Shown here: piece by piece, positions 20,187 through 27,804 of the stretch
Numbering within the stretch: position 1 is the stretch's first letter
Layout: each line of letters starts with the position of its first letter
NCBI GenBank assembly: GCA_019635715.1
Contig: JAHBYY010000006.1
Coordinates: forward strand, 1 to 64,000
DNA from: Rhizobiaceae bacterium
GTDB taxonomy: Bacteria > Pseudomonadota > Alphaproteobacteria > Rhizobiales > Rhizobiaceae
Direction: 5' to 3'
DNA length: 64,000 nucleotides
The notes under the pieces: generated by a model
What the model saw: only the letters and a program-made list of their open reading frames with translations
Databases searched by the model: none
Told to the model about the DNA's origin: nothing
Translations under genes and position numbers: made by a program

Positions 20187-20558
20187 CTATTCGATGTACT
20201 CGAACATCTCGTCCATGTTGCCGAACAGGATCACCGTGTTGTCGTCGACGCGCACCATGCGGCCGTAATGGGTGGAGGTGTTGACCTCGAAGGTCTCGGC
20301 CGAGATTTCGCGGCCGAGATACTCGCCGATCGCGTCCATCTTGAAGATCAGCTTGCCGTCGCCGTCGATGCGGATCAGCGCCGGCTGGTAGGTGATGGTG
20401 ACGCCCGGCTTCTGGCTCATGAACTCCGCGATGGCCCGCGCCTCGACGGAATCGTTCATGGTGACGCCGCACTGATGCGAGATCGTCTGCTCGAAGGTGA
20501 TGTCCTTCATCGACTTGAAGATGTTGGAATGGCTGGCGTCGCGTGCTTGCAGTGACAT
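20187..20558 (-). CDS. prmD: Propane monooxygenase coupling protein
   Basis: Small regulatory/effector protein of 123 residues, MmoB/DmpM family. It binds the hydroxylase and tunes substrate access and electron transfer. The family fold is visible in CGVTMNDSVEARAIAEFMSQKPGVTI followed by the IRIDGDGKLIF strand. No cofactor residues are expected. ATG 20558 has GGGAG upstream; the gene begins 17 bases after prmC in the order typical of group 5 soluble diiron monooxygenases. Confidence 0.93.
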   Translation of the reverse strand: MSLQARDASHSNIFKSMKDITFEQTISHQCGVTMNDSVEARAIAEFMSQKPGVTITYQPALIRIDGDGKLIFKMDAIGEYLGREISAETFEVNTSTHYGRMVRVDDNTVILFGNMDEMFEYIE

Positions 20559-20575
20559 GACCGTTTCTCCCTGTG

Positions 20576-21634
20576 TCAGCGCTTGAGGCCGAGTTCGCCG
20601 AGAATCTGGCCGATCCGTTCCTCGGATCTGGCCCGGACCTCGGCGAAGGCGACCGGCTTGGAATGCGGCATCGACCAGATCGGCTGCAGGCCGGCGGCTG
20701 CCTTGTCGGCGAGCGCGCCGTGCTTGCTGATCCAGCCCCCGAACAGCTTCCTGTTGGCGGCGCCATGCACCTCGTCGTTGGCGAGGATGTGCATCAGGTC
20801 GATCGTGTTGGCGAGATTGCGCTCGTAGTCGGCCTCGGCGGCTGAAATCACCGGTGGCGTGATGAAGTCGTGGTTGGCCGCCGCCACCTGCATCAGGAAG
20901 CCTGAGCGGAACAGCTCGCCGACCAGCGGCTCGAAGACGATGTTGATGGCGAAATACTGCTCGAGATAGTCGGCGCTGCCCATGATGGTCTCCACCGCCT
21001 CGCGCGTGCCTTGCCAGGCGCCGTCCTCCAGCCAGGCCTTCTTGCCCAGCTCGTCGTCCCAGCCAGGCAGGTCCATGCCGATCTCGGCAAGGTAGAGGGT
21101 GATGTCCTGGGCCAGCCGGAGCTTGTAGGAGGAGTTGGTCAGCACGGCGTTGTTGATCATCTGCGTGTAGCCGTAGCGCTGCGCCTGCATCAGCGAGGTG
21201 CCGAGGCCGAATTCGGCGTGCTTCCAGGCGCCGAGCTGCGTCTGGAGGATCCTGACCCAGGCCTTGTCGAAGGTCTTCGGCGCGCCGGACTTGCGGGCGT
21301 TGTTGATGACGCTCTGCACCATCGTCTCGATCTTCGACTGACGCTGGTAGTGGGTGCGCTCCCATTCCTGGTCGGGGGCGCGGAAGGCGTGCCAGTTGGA
21401 GCTCTTGGCGGCGGTGTTGTCCTTGACGTAGGCGCCCTTGCCGTCGGCGAACGAGATGATCCAGTCCTGGATCAGGTAGCGCTCGGGATCCGGCTGGACG
21501 TCGACCGTCATGTCCTCGTAGTGGGTGGCGCGCTGGCCCTTGGGATCGAAATACCGGTATTTGCGGCTGTCGGAATCGGCGAAGATCGCCGCGCCGGCGG
21601 CGCCGGATCCGACTGAACTCGAGGTTGCAGGCAT
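20576..21634 (-). CDS. prmC: Propane monooxygenase hydroxylase small (beta) subunit
   Basis: Ferritin-like beta subunit of 352 residues that packs against PrmA and carries no metal. Family features are RKYRYFDPKGQRATHYEDMT near 24-43, YLIQDWIISFADGKGAY near 53, and the helical pattern EFGLGTSLMQAQRYG and GREAVE-like GTREAVETIMGSADYLEQ. Length fits the 350-370 residues of PrmC/MimC. The start is ATG 21634 with GGGAG upstream. The gene is third in the operon, 49 bases after prmB. Confidence 0.93.
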   Translation of the reverse strand: MPATSSSVGSGAAGAAIFADSDSRKYRYFDPKGQRATHYEDMTVDVQPDPERYLIQDWIISFADGKGAYVKDNTAAKSSNWHAFRAPDQEWERTHYQRQSKIETMVQSVINNARKSGAPKTFDKAWVRILQTQLGAWKHAEFGLGTSLMQAQRYGYTQMINNAVLTNSSYKLRLAQDITLYLAEIGMDLPGWDDELGKKAWLEDGAWQGTREAVETIMGSADYLEQYFAINIVFEPLVGELFRSGFLMQVAAANHDFITPPVISAAEADYERNLANTIDLMHILANDEVHGAANRKLFGGWISKHGALADKAAAGLQPIWSMPHSKPVAFAEVRARSEERIGQILGELGLKR

Positions 21635-21683
21635 AGTCCTCACTCCCTTTTTGCAGTTGTGGTCGCTGTCGGGCACGGCGCCG

Positions 21684-22745
21684 CTAATGGGCCGGCGTCG
21701 CACCCGTGGACGTGGTGAACTTGTCGAAGAAGATCCGTTCCGTTTCGAAGCCGTTCATGAACAGCACCGGCTGGAGCGCGTCGATCATCGGGGGAGGCCC
21801 GCAGGCATGGACGTCCCCCTGGCCGTCGACGCCGAGTTGCTTGAGCTTGGCGTCGACGCTCTGGTGCACGAAGCCGCGCTCGCCCTGCCAGTCGACGTCG
21901 TCGGCGGCATGCGACAGCACGGGATAGAAGCTGACGTCCGGATTGCCCTCGACGAGTTCGGCGATCCTGTCGAGATAGAAGAGGTCGCCGCGCGTCCTCG
22001 CTCCGTAGAAGAAATGGACCGGCCGCTTCTCGCCGCTCCTGATGTGATCGTTGAGGATCGACCAGATCGGCGACATGCCGGATCCGGCGCCGACCAGGAT
22101 CAGGGGGCCTTGCCGGTCTTCCCGTCGGAAGCAGGTTCCGTAGGGTCCGACGATGGAGACGTCGGCTCCGACGCTGATTCCTCCGGAATCGAGTTCTCCG
22201 GAGAATTTTCCCTCAGGGTATTTTTTGATGATGAAGCGGAGTTTCTGGGCTTCGTCCGGCGTATTTGCCATGGAGAACGAGCGCGTAATCGTCTCCCCTT
22301 TTTGCGTGGTGACCGTGATGTCGACATATTGCCCCGCCCAGAACTTCATCGGGGAGCCGAGATCGATCTCGATGCCGCGAATGTCGTGGGTCAGATGCTC
22401 GATCCGAGCGATCTTTCCCTGGAACGTCTTCACGGCGATCGCTTTCGCCAGTATCTCCTCGTCATAGTTGAGAAGTTCGACCTCCAGATCGGAGTAGGCG
22501 ATGCACCGGCACAACAGCACGTGCCCGCTCTCCTTCTCCATGTCGTTCAGCGCGAAGGTCGAGTATTTGAGCATCTCGACCTCGCCGTCGATCAGCACGC
22601 TCTTGCAGGCGGAGCATTGCCCCTCCTTGCAGCCATGCGGCAGGGCGATGCCCTGGCGAAACGCGGCGTTGAGCAGCGTCTCGCCGTCCCCGACCTCGAA
22701 CTCGACGTCGACCGGACTGAGCCTGACCGTGTGGGTTTCCGACAT
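21684..22745 (-). CDS. prmB: Propane monooxygenase reductase (Fe-S/FAD)
   Basis: NADH-dependent reductase of 353 residues feeding electrons to the hydroxylase. An N-terminal plant-type [2Fe-2S] ferredoxin domain has Cys39, Cys44, Cys47 (C-x4-C-x2-C) and Cys79. An FAD-binding barrel follows, with TRSFSMAN near 155 (RxYS-type motif with F), then an NAD domain with LVGAGSGMSPIWSIL and ending in HACGPPPMIDA. Domain order and length are those of MimB/PrmB. It lies 54 bases after prmA in the same operon. Confidence 0.94.
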   Translation of the reverse strand: MSETHTVRLSPVDVEFEVGDGETLLNAAFRQGIALPHGCKEGQCSACKSVLIDGEVEMLKYSTFALNDMEKESGHVLLCRCIAYSDLEVELLNYDEEILAKAIAVKTFQGKIARIEHLTHDIRGIEIDLGSPMKFWAGQYVDITVTTQKGETITRSFSMANTPDEAQKLRFIIKKYPEGKFSGELDSGGISVGADVSIVGPYGTCFRREDRQGPLILVGAGSGMSPIWSILNDHIRSGEKRPVHFFYGARTRGDLFYLDRIAELVEGNPDVSFYPVLSHAADDVDWQGERGFVHQSVDAKLKQLGVDGQGDVHACGPPPMIDALQPVLFMNGFETERIFFDKFTTSTGATPAH

Positions 22746-22799
22746 CCCGACCTCCTGGGAAATGGTGGGGCGGGCCGAGCCCGCCCCCGCGTTCGCCGA

Positions 22800-24467
22800 T
22801 CAGTTGCAGGGATTGATCGTGAAGCCCTTGGCGTATTCGGCCAGGTGCTTCTCGCGATCCGCCGGGCTCATGGCGCGCAAGGCGTTGAGCGGCGAGCCCA
22901 GCGTGTTGCCGCGCACGTCGTCGAGCGTCCACATCTCCTTGTCGTCGAAGCGCATGTGCGGCTGCGGGACCAGCGTCTTGCCGTCGGAACGGACGAAGTT
23001 CAGGTCCTTGATCGCGTCGGCCAGGTCCCAGCCGTCATACAGCGTCTCCCACTCGCGCTTGCCGCTGAAGCGGCCCATCGCCGGCGTCGGACGGCCCTCG
23101 TATTCGTCGGCGAAGGCGACCGTCGCCGTCCACCGGTCGAGCTCGTGGGCGAAGGTGTGCAGCTTTCCGTCGATCTCGCCAACCACCATGTCCTCGCGGA
23201 TCAGGCAGGGGACCAGGCACGACCAGCAGCGATGCGGGTAGACGTAGCCGACGTCGCCGTTGAACAGCAGCACCTTCTCGCCCTTGTGGCTGAGCTTGGC
23301 GTACCATTTCCAGAATTCGCCGAACTCGGCGTACCAGCCGGGATATTTGTGCTCGAACCACTCGAAGTCCTTGTCGGTCTGCGCCTCGATGCGCCAGAAA
23401 TTGACCGGCCAGCCGACGGCGAAGAACTGCCCGACCTTGTGGACATAGTTCTTCTTGGTGATGCGCTCCCAGGCCGCCTGGACGTCGTCGTGATGGACCT
23501 TGATGCCGTATTTCTCGAGCGGCAGCATGTAGGTGCGATAGTAGTCCTCGTAGATCCAGCGGTGCCACATCTCCGCGTAGGATTCCTTGTTCTTGTCGCG
23601 GTTGGTGGTGCCGTATTCGATGAAGGTGCCGATCGCCGCGTCGACGATCGCGTGGTTCTGCCAGAAGGCGTAGCGCAGGTCGCGCTCGAGCAGCAGGTGG
23701 TTCTCCGGCTCCTTCAGCGCCGCCATCAGCAGCGAGTGGCCGTTGCCGATGTGGCGGCTTTCATCCGACTGGACGGACAGGAACACGGTCGGCAGCGCGT
23801 AGTCGCCGTTGCGGGCGGCTTCCGAAGGCATGGCGACGAACAGCGTGTTGGTGAACGCCGTCTCGGCGACGACGGTCAGGTACATGCAGGCCGCGGTCAT
23901 CGTGTCGCCGGTGATGAAGCCCTCGGCGAACTGCCGGCCGATGGTCGTGGCGTAGCACTTGCCGAAGGCTTCCTCGGTGATGTCGAAGCCGGCCGGGTCG
24001 ATGTAGTTCTCCATGTACCACTTCTTGAGGTTCATCTGGATCGTCGAGTGACGGAACTCGTCGATCATCTGCATCGTGAAGCCGGTGCGCAGTTCCTCGC
24101 CCGGCGCGATGCGGGCGACCATCGCCATCGAGCGGGCCGCCGAGATCTCGGGGAACGGGATGATCGCCAGGAAGAGCTTCATCCACTCGACCCAGCGCGG
24201 TTCGACGTTGCGGAACATGTCGCCGCGAAGTGCGGCGTCGAGCGCGCCGTAGACGCGGTTGTCCTTCTCTTCCTGCATCGGGAAGTAGGAGCGCAGCACC
24301 TGCTTCATCGGATCGCGCGGCGTCTTGTTGATCTTGTAGTCCGTGGGGAACGTCATCGCCTCCTGGACGTAGGAAGGATTCCAGCCGAGATCGGCGATCT
24401 TCTTGGTCGCTTCGCCCACGGAAATCCCGCGTTGCGAGGTAATCTTGTTGAGCGTCAGAGACGTCAT
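22800..24467 (-). CDS. prmA: Propane 2-monooxygenase hydroxylase large subunit (diiron)
   Basis: Catalytic alpha subunit of a group 5 soluble diiron monooxygenase, 555 residues. All six carboxylate/His ligands are present with the methane monooxygenase spacing: Glu107, Glu137-x2-His140 (DEFRH), Glu202, and Glu236-x2-His239 (DESRH). Family members oxidise propane at C2, and also acetone, phenol or cyclic ketones; substrate is inferred from overall likeness to PrmA/MimA and from the operon. Two ATGs compete: GGAGG is three bases before 24473 and nine before 24467, so I prefer 24467. It is the first gene of the operon, about 285 bases downstream of the predicted sigma-54 start site. Confidence 0.94.
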   Translation of the reverse strand: MTSLTLNKITSQRGISVGEATKKIADLGWNPSYVQEAMTFPTDYKINKTPRDPMKQVLRSYFPMQEEKDNRVYGALDAALRGDMFRNVEPRWVEWMKLFLAIIPFPEISAARSMAMVARIAPGEELRTGFTMQMIDEFRHSTIQMNLKKWYMENYIDPAGFDITEEAFGKCYATTIGRQFAEGFITGDTMTAACMYLTVVAETAFTNTLFVAMPSEAARNGDYALPTVFLSVQSDESRHIGNGHSLLMAALKEPENHLLLERDLRYAFWQNHAIVDAAIGTFIEYGTTNRDKNKESYAEMWHRWIYEDYYRTYMLPLEKYGIKVHHDDVQAAWERITKKNYVHKVGQFFAVGWPVNFWRIEAQTDKDFEWFEHKYPGWYAEFGEFWKWYAKLSHKGEKVLLFNGDVGYVYPHRCWSCLVPCLIREDMVVGEIDGKLHTFAHELDRWTATVAFADEYEGRPTPAMGRFSGKREWETLYDGWDLADAIKDLNFVRSDGKTLVPQPHMRFDDKEMWTLDDVRGNTLGSPLNALRAMSPADREKHLAEYAKGFTINPCN

Positions 24468-24763
24468 GGTCATAAGCCTCCACCAGGTTTTGCCGCGGGT
24501 CGCTCGACCCCGGCGTGAAGCGGCGCGCAAGGCCGCCAGTGAGAGTGCGAAGGGCACGGCAAAGGGTTGCGCTGTCAGGCGCGACGCTGGGTGCGGCCAT
24601 TCGAGTGGATCGCGGCAAAGGTGTCCGAGGCGTCAGGGTCCAGGCGGCATCGGCCGCACCGGCGGCCGCACTTGCTGCTTGCGGATTGGTCCCTGCTCCC
24701 TCCGTTCCTTCGTTCTTTTGGTACCGCGCCTGAGCACGATAGGCTTCTTATGGAGATGGACCA

Positions 24764-24779
24764 AGCAAGGCCCGTGCCA
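24764..24779 (-). promoter_or_regulatory. Sigma-54 (-24/-12) promoter of the prmABCD operon
   Basis: On the minus strand TGGCACG-N4-TTGCT matches the sigma-54 consensus completely. The start site would be near 24752, giving a leader of about 285 bases. The presence of two sigma-54 activator genes in the same block supports it. Confidence 0.88.
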
Positions 24780-24953
24780 GATGTGGAAATGCCTGCGGAC
24801 TCTGCGTCGTTCCGCCGGAGCGCGCCGGGCACCGGCGCTGGAGGCCGGCGCCAGCACGGCCTCCGACAGGCCATCCGGCTCTGACGGGAATTGCCGGCGC
24901 CGCCCCGGCAGGCCCGGCCGAAGTTCCGCGCCGCGGATCGCCGACGAACGGGA

Positions 24954-24980
24954 AGTGTAAAATTATGTTACACTTGTAAC
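24954..24980. promoter_or_regulatory. Overlapping palindromes AGTGTAA/TTACACT and GTTACACTTGTAAC
   Basis: AGTGTAA (24954-24960) and TTACACT (24968-24974) are perfect inverted arms. They overlap a second 14-bp palindrome GTTACA-CT-TGTAAC at 24967-24980. A third TGTAA copy follows at 24988. The pattern looks like an operator cluster for a dimeric repressor; the protein is unknown. Confidence 0.5.
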
Positions 24981-25005
24981 GCCCATGTGTAAAACCGACA
25001 TATAT

Positions 25006-25040
25006 TTCGCATATGCGAGATGTATGTTCGCACAAGCGAA
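25006..25040. promoter_or_regulatory. Tandem operators TTCGC-N4-GCGAA, 21 bp apart
   Basis: TTCGC-ATAT-GCGAG at 25006-25019 and TTCGC-ACAA-GCGAA at 25027-25040. Their centres are exactly 21 bp apart, about two helical turns, so two dimers would bind the same face. They lie 80-115 bases upstream of the unknown operon and on the far side of the prm promoter. Confidence 0.6.
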
Positions 25041-25122
25041 ATAATTTACCTGTGGCGGGACATCTAAATTGATGAGTTAATGTCGAGGCGACGACGACAT
25101 CTGGAAAACACGGATTGGAGCC

Positions 25123-25596
25123 ATGCCGCAGGATCATGACCGGGGTGACCCGAAGCGTCCGCGACTGGGGGAATCCTCCGGAGTGAGCGACGAACTGCTG
25201 CGCCTGCTGCCCCGCGACGTGGTGTTCTCGATGCGCTTCCTCGGGGAAAGTCAGCATCGCCTGCAGAGTCATTTCCAGTCCTTCATCCGCGACAGGCTGG
25301 AGGCCGACGGCGTCACCCAGCAGACCCATCCGCTGATCCATACGTTCATCGACAGCCATGCGACGCTGCTGCGCGACTTCGTGTTCTCGGGCGTCGCCTT
25401 GGCCCACCAGTTCCGCGTCGACGAGATCGAGCGGATGACCGGCGACGTCACGTCGATCATGCGGGTCGACATATGGGATCAGCTCAAGAGCCACATCGCC
25501 GCCGCCGAGCAGCATTTTTCCGGCCAGATCGGCAGTTTGCAGCCATTCCTGGCGGCGCTCGAGGATCCGGCCGGACGGTCCGGCGAGGAGCCGTGA
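25123..25596 (+). CDS. Uncharacterised protein, first gene of an unknown operon
   Basis: Not recognised; 157 residues, predicted soluble and largely alpha-helical. There is no signal peptide or membrane segment. The segment PRDVVFSMRFLGESQHRLQS and the following FIRDRLE, LLRDFVFSGVALAHQFRVDE and MRVDIWDQLKSHI read as amphipathic helices, with several His and Asp/Glu residues but no recognised metal motif. ATG 25123 has GGAG five bases upstream. It opens a plus-strand group of four genes divergent from prmA, downstream of the tandem operators. Confidence 0.65.
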   Translation: MPQDHDRGDPKRPRLGESSGVSDELLRLLPRDVVFSMRFLGESQHRLQSHFQSFIRDRLEADGVTQQTHPLIHTFIDSHATLLRDFVFSGVALAHQFRVDEIERMTGDVTSIMRVDIWDQLKSHIAAAEQHFSGQIGSLQPFLAALEDPAGRSGEEP

Positions 25597-25661
25597 GGCG
25601 GGCCGGCGGGCGCGCCGCCATGTGAGGTCGGCAGCAGGCCGGCCGCGAAGGAGGAACCGTC

Positions 25662-25976
25662 ATGGTCGATCGATCCACGGATGCGCAGGGCCTGCTGCGC
25701 CGTCGCCTGGGGCTCGTCGCGGATCTGTCCGCGTTGAACGCCGAGGCGCTGAGGCATCAGCAGGCACTGGCCGGCGTCGAGATGGAGGCGCTGCGCTGCG
25801 AGATCGCCATCGGGCGCGGCGACGAACAATCCGGACTGGTGCGGGACTTGCATGAGGCTCAGTCGAGCGCGCGGTCGTTCGCCGCGGCGAAAGCCGGCTG
25901 CGAGGACCGCATGGCTGCGATCGAGGACGAGATCCGCGCGGTGGATGAGCAAATCGCCGCGCTCGGACCAGGATGA
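25662..25976 (+). CDS. Uncharacterised coiled-coil protein
   Basis: Not recognised; 104 residues, almost wholly helical with heptad-like leucine/alanine spacing (RRRLGLVADLSALNAEALRHQ and MAAIEDEIRAVDEQIAAL). Probably a small coiled-coil protein that forms oligomers or bridges the neighbouring products. GAAGGAGG lies seven bases before ATG 25662. It starts 65 bases after the previous gene and ends 12 bases before the beta-propeller gene, so co-translation within one operon is likely. Confidence 0.65.
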   Translation: MVDRSTDAQGLLRRRLGLVADLSALNAEALRHQQALAGVEMEALRCEIAIGRGDEQSGLVRDLHEAQSSARSFAAAKAGCEDRMAAIEDEIRAVDEQIAALGPG

Positions 25977-25988
25977 CGGGAGGACGCC

Positions 25989-27119
25989 GTGAACCGGCAG
26001 AGCATGAGCAACCTGACGCTGTTCGACCTGCTTGCCCGCAGGTGGCAGCGGCCCGCGGCGGTGAGGAACGTCGCGTTCGCCAATGACGGCGCCGCCGTCG
26101 CCTATGCCTCCGACGACGGCGTCGTCGCCGTGGCGCCGACGGCCGACGGCGAGCCGCCGGAAGCGCGGATCCGGGTGAGCGCCGACGTCGCGCGGACGAC
26201 GATCCGCCCCCGCCAGACGCCGGCGCCGCCGCTCGTGGTGACGGCCAGCCTAGGCGCCGGCACTGTGCCGCTGCGTGCGTTCGGCGCTTCCGATTTTCTG
26301 GTGGGTTCGCAAACCGGAGCGGTCATCCGCCTGCATCAGGACGGCTCGCTGGGCAGTCCCTTGCTGCGGTTGAAGAATGCCGTCGTGGCGATCGACCACA
26401 GCGCGCCCCGCGGCCTGACGGCGGCGACGGACGGAGAGTCCGTCGTCCTGCGGCGCGAATCGGACGGCGAGGCCTTGACGCTGGCGCCGGACGGCGAGGC
26501 GCCGGTCGGCGCACTCGCCTTTTCGCCGGGCGGTGACCATCTCGCGCTGGCACGCGGCGGCAAGGTCGAGATCTGGGCCGTCGGCGACGAGGTGATGCGG
26601 ATCGACAGCCTCGCCTGCCCGGGACCGGCGACGGAGCTGCGCTGGAGCCGCCGGGCGCCGTGGCTGGCCTGCGCCCTCGGCGAAGCGGGCTTCGCGCTGA
26701 TCGACTTCGCCGCCGGCCGGACGGACACGATCACCGGCTTTCCGATGCCGGTACGATCCATCGCCTGGAGCGGCGGAATCGATGCCGTGGCGGCGTCGGG
26801 TGCCTTTCGCATCGCCGCCTGGTCGGTCGATCTCTCCGGACAGGGGTCACGGCCGAGGACTGCGCTGGAGACGGGACGGGCGGGGCTCGTGCCGGTCGAT
26901 GCCGTGGCCGCCCATCCGTCGACGAACCTGGTCGCGGCGAGCTACGCCAATGGCCAGGTCGTCATCGCCCAGCTCGGCCGGCGTGATGCGCTGAGCGTCA
27001 AGACGGTCGGCGGCCCCGTCGCAGCGCTGGCCTGGTCGTCGGACGGCCGGCACCTGGCGCTCGGCACCGAGGACGGCGAGGCCGCGATCGCCAGCTTTCC
27101 CCCGCAAATGTTCAAATAG
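25989..27119 (+). CDS. WD40-like beta-propeller protein
   Basis: Protein of 376 residues with repeated blades of the WD40/quinoprotein type. The recurring pattern includes VRNVAFANDGAAVAYASDDG near 25, GALAFSPGGDHLALARGG near 175 and a closing AALAWSSDGRHLALGTEDGEA near 355. About seven blades fit the length. No signal peptide is present, so it is probably a cytoplasmic scaffold rather than a periplasmic dehydrogenase. The start is GTG 25989 after GGGAGG. WD40 proteins usually assemble partners, here perhaps the products of the flanking small genes. Confidence 0.75.
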   Translation: MNRQSMSNLTLFDLLARRWQRPAAVRNVAFANDGAAVAYASDDGVVAVAPTADGEPPEARIRVSADVARTTIRPRQTPAPPLVVTASLGAGTVPLRAFGASDFLVGSQTGAVIRLHQDGSLGSPLLRLKNAVVAIDHSAPRGLTAATDGESVVLRRESDGEALTLAPDGEAPVGALAFSPGGDHLALARGGKVEIWAVGDEVMRIDSLACPGPATELRWSRRAPWLACALGEAGFALIDFAAGRTDTITGFPMPVRSIAWSGGIDAVAASGAFRIAAWSVDLSGQGSRPRTALETGRAGLVPVDAVAAHPSTNLVAASYANGQVVIAQLGRRDALSVKTVGGPVAALAWSSDGRHLALGTEDGEAAIASFPPQMFK

Positions 27120-27135
27120 AATGGAGGAGCAGACG

Positions 27136-27321
27136 ATGAACCAGCTCACGCCCGAAGAGCAGAGCAAGGACGAGTTCTTTTCAAGGCTCGGCGACCTCTC
27201 GAAGGAGATGGTCGCGAGCCATGGCAAGGACTTCAGCATGGGCGCGCTGATCCTGGCTGCTCGCTGGATCGCCGAGGGCAAGCTCGGCGCGTCCGAACTG
27301 CGCAACGAACCTGTGAACTGA
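27136..27321 (+). CDS. Small uncharacterised protein, last gene of the unknown operon
   Basis: Not recognised; 61 residues. The text MNQLTPEEQSKDEFFSRLG followed by LSKEMVASHGKDFSMGALILAARWIAEG is acidic then amphipathic-helical. ATG 27136 is chosen because GGAGGAG lies six bases upstream; an in-frame ATG at 27121 would put that Shine-Dalgarno inside the gene. It begins 16 bases after the propeller gene. It is followed by about 155 bases and then the cobalamin riboswitch of gbcAB. Confidence 0.65.
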   Translation: MNQLTPEEQSKDEFFSRLGDLSKEMVASHGKDFSMGALILAARWIAEGKLGASELRNEPVN

Positions 27322-27477
27322 GGCTTTTCGCCCACGCGGCCGCGACTGGCCGGACGGCGCAACAGACAGCCGCGCCTACCCGCCGGAGGCGGCAGCCATC
27401 GGGGAGTCGCGTCGGACGCAAGCGACGTCGCATTTCCATATGTCGCGTGCAGGCAGCCTGTGATCTGATCGTGACAG

Positions 27478-27671
27478 TTCGAGGTGCCGCAGCGGACAAA
27501 AGCCGCTGCGGAGAATTGGGAAGCCGGCGTCCCGTCAGCGGGAGATCCGGCGCTGCCCCCGCAACGGTGGCGGAGCTTCAGTTCCGACGGGAGACCACTG
27601 GGCGCCAATGCCCGGGAAGGTGTCGGGATGGTCCATCAGGACGGCTCCGGAGCCCGGAAACCAGCCTCGTG
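27478..27671 (+). promoter_or_regulatory. Cobalamin (B12) riboswitch upstream of gbcAB
   Basis: All core blocks of the AdoCbl aptamer are in order: the closing stem CGAGG (27480-27484)/CCTCG (27665-27669), the GGTGCC entry, GGGAAGCCGG, TCCGGCGCTGCCCCCGCAAC at 27546-27565, the P7-side CACTGGG, CCGGGAAGG, and the B12 box GAGCCCGGAAACCAGCC at 27650-27666. It is followed by about 130 bases of expression platform and then the gbcA start. By family rule, B12 binding should switch the downstream operon off. Confidence 0.92.
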
Positions 27672-27804
27672 CCCAGTAAACTCGACTGATCGCGGTGGGC
27701 GGTCAAGAGGCGGATCGCTGCGCTGCGCGGGCAACGGATGCCGGCGGCCGCCATTCACCCCTGAAGTCACCACCAAGTTCAGTCCTTCGCCACGAGGACA
27801 GGAC

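Larger units (their letters stand above)
24468..25122. other. Divergent regulatory region between prmA and the unknown operon
   Basis: About 655 bases without a gene. The prmA half (24468-24752) is the predicted transcribed leader, GC-rich, with no recognised riboswitch. The sigma-54 promoter is at 24764-24779. From about 24950 to 25080 the composition turns AT-rich and holds several palindromes, listed separately. Upstream activator sites for prmA should lie in 24800-24950, but I could not recognise a copy of TGTCC-N16-GGACA there. Confidence 0.5.

Noticed and set aside
24800..24960. Copy of the TGTCC-N16-GGACA enhancer upstream of prmA
   Set aside because: No acceptable match was found by eye; only unrelated GC-rich inverted segments are present.
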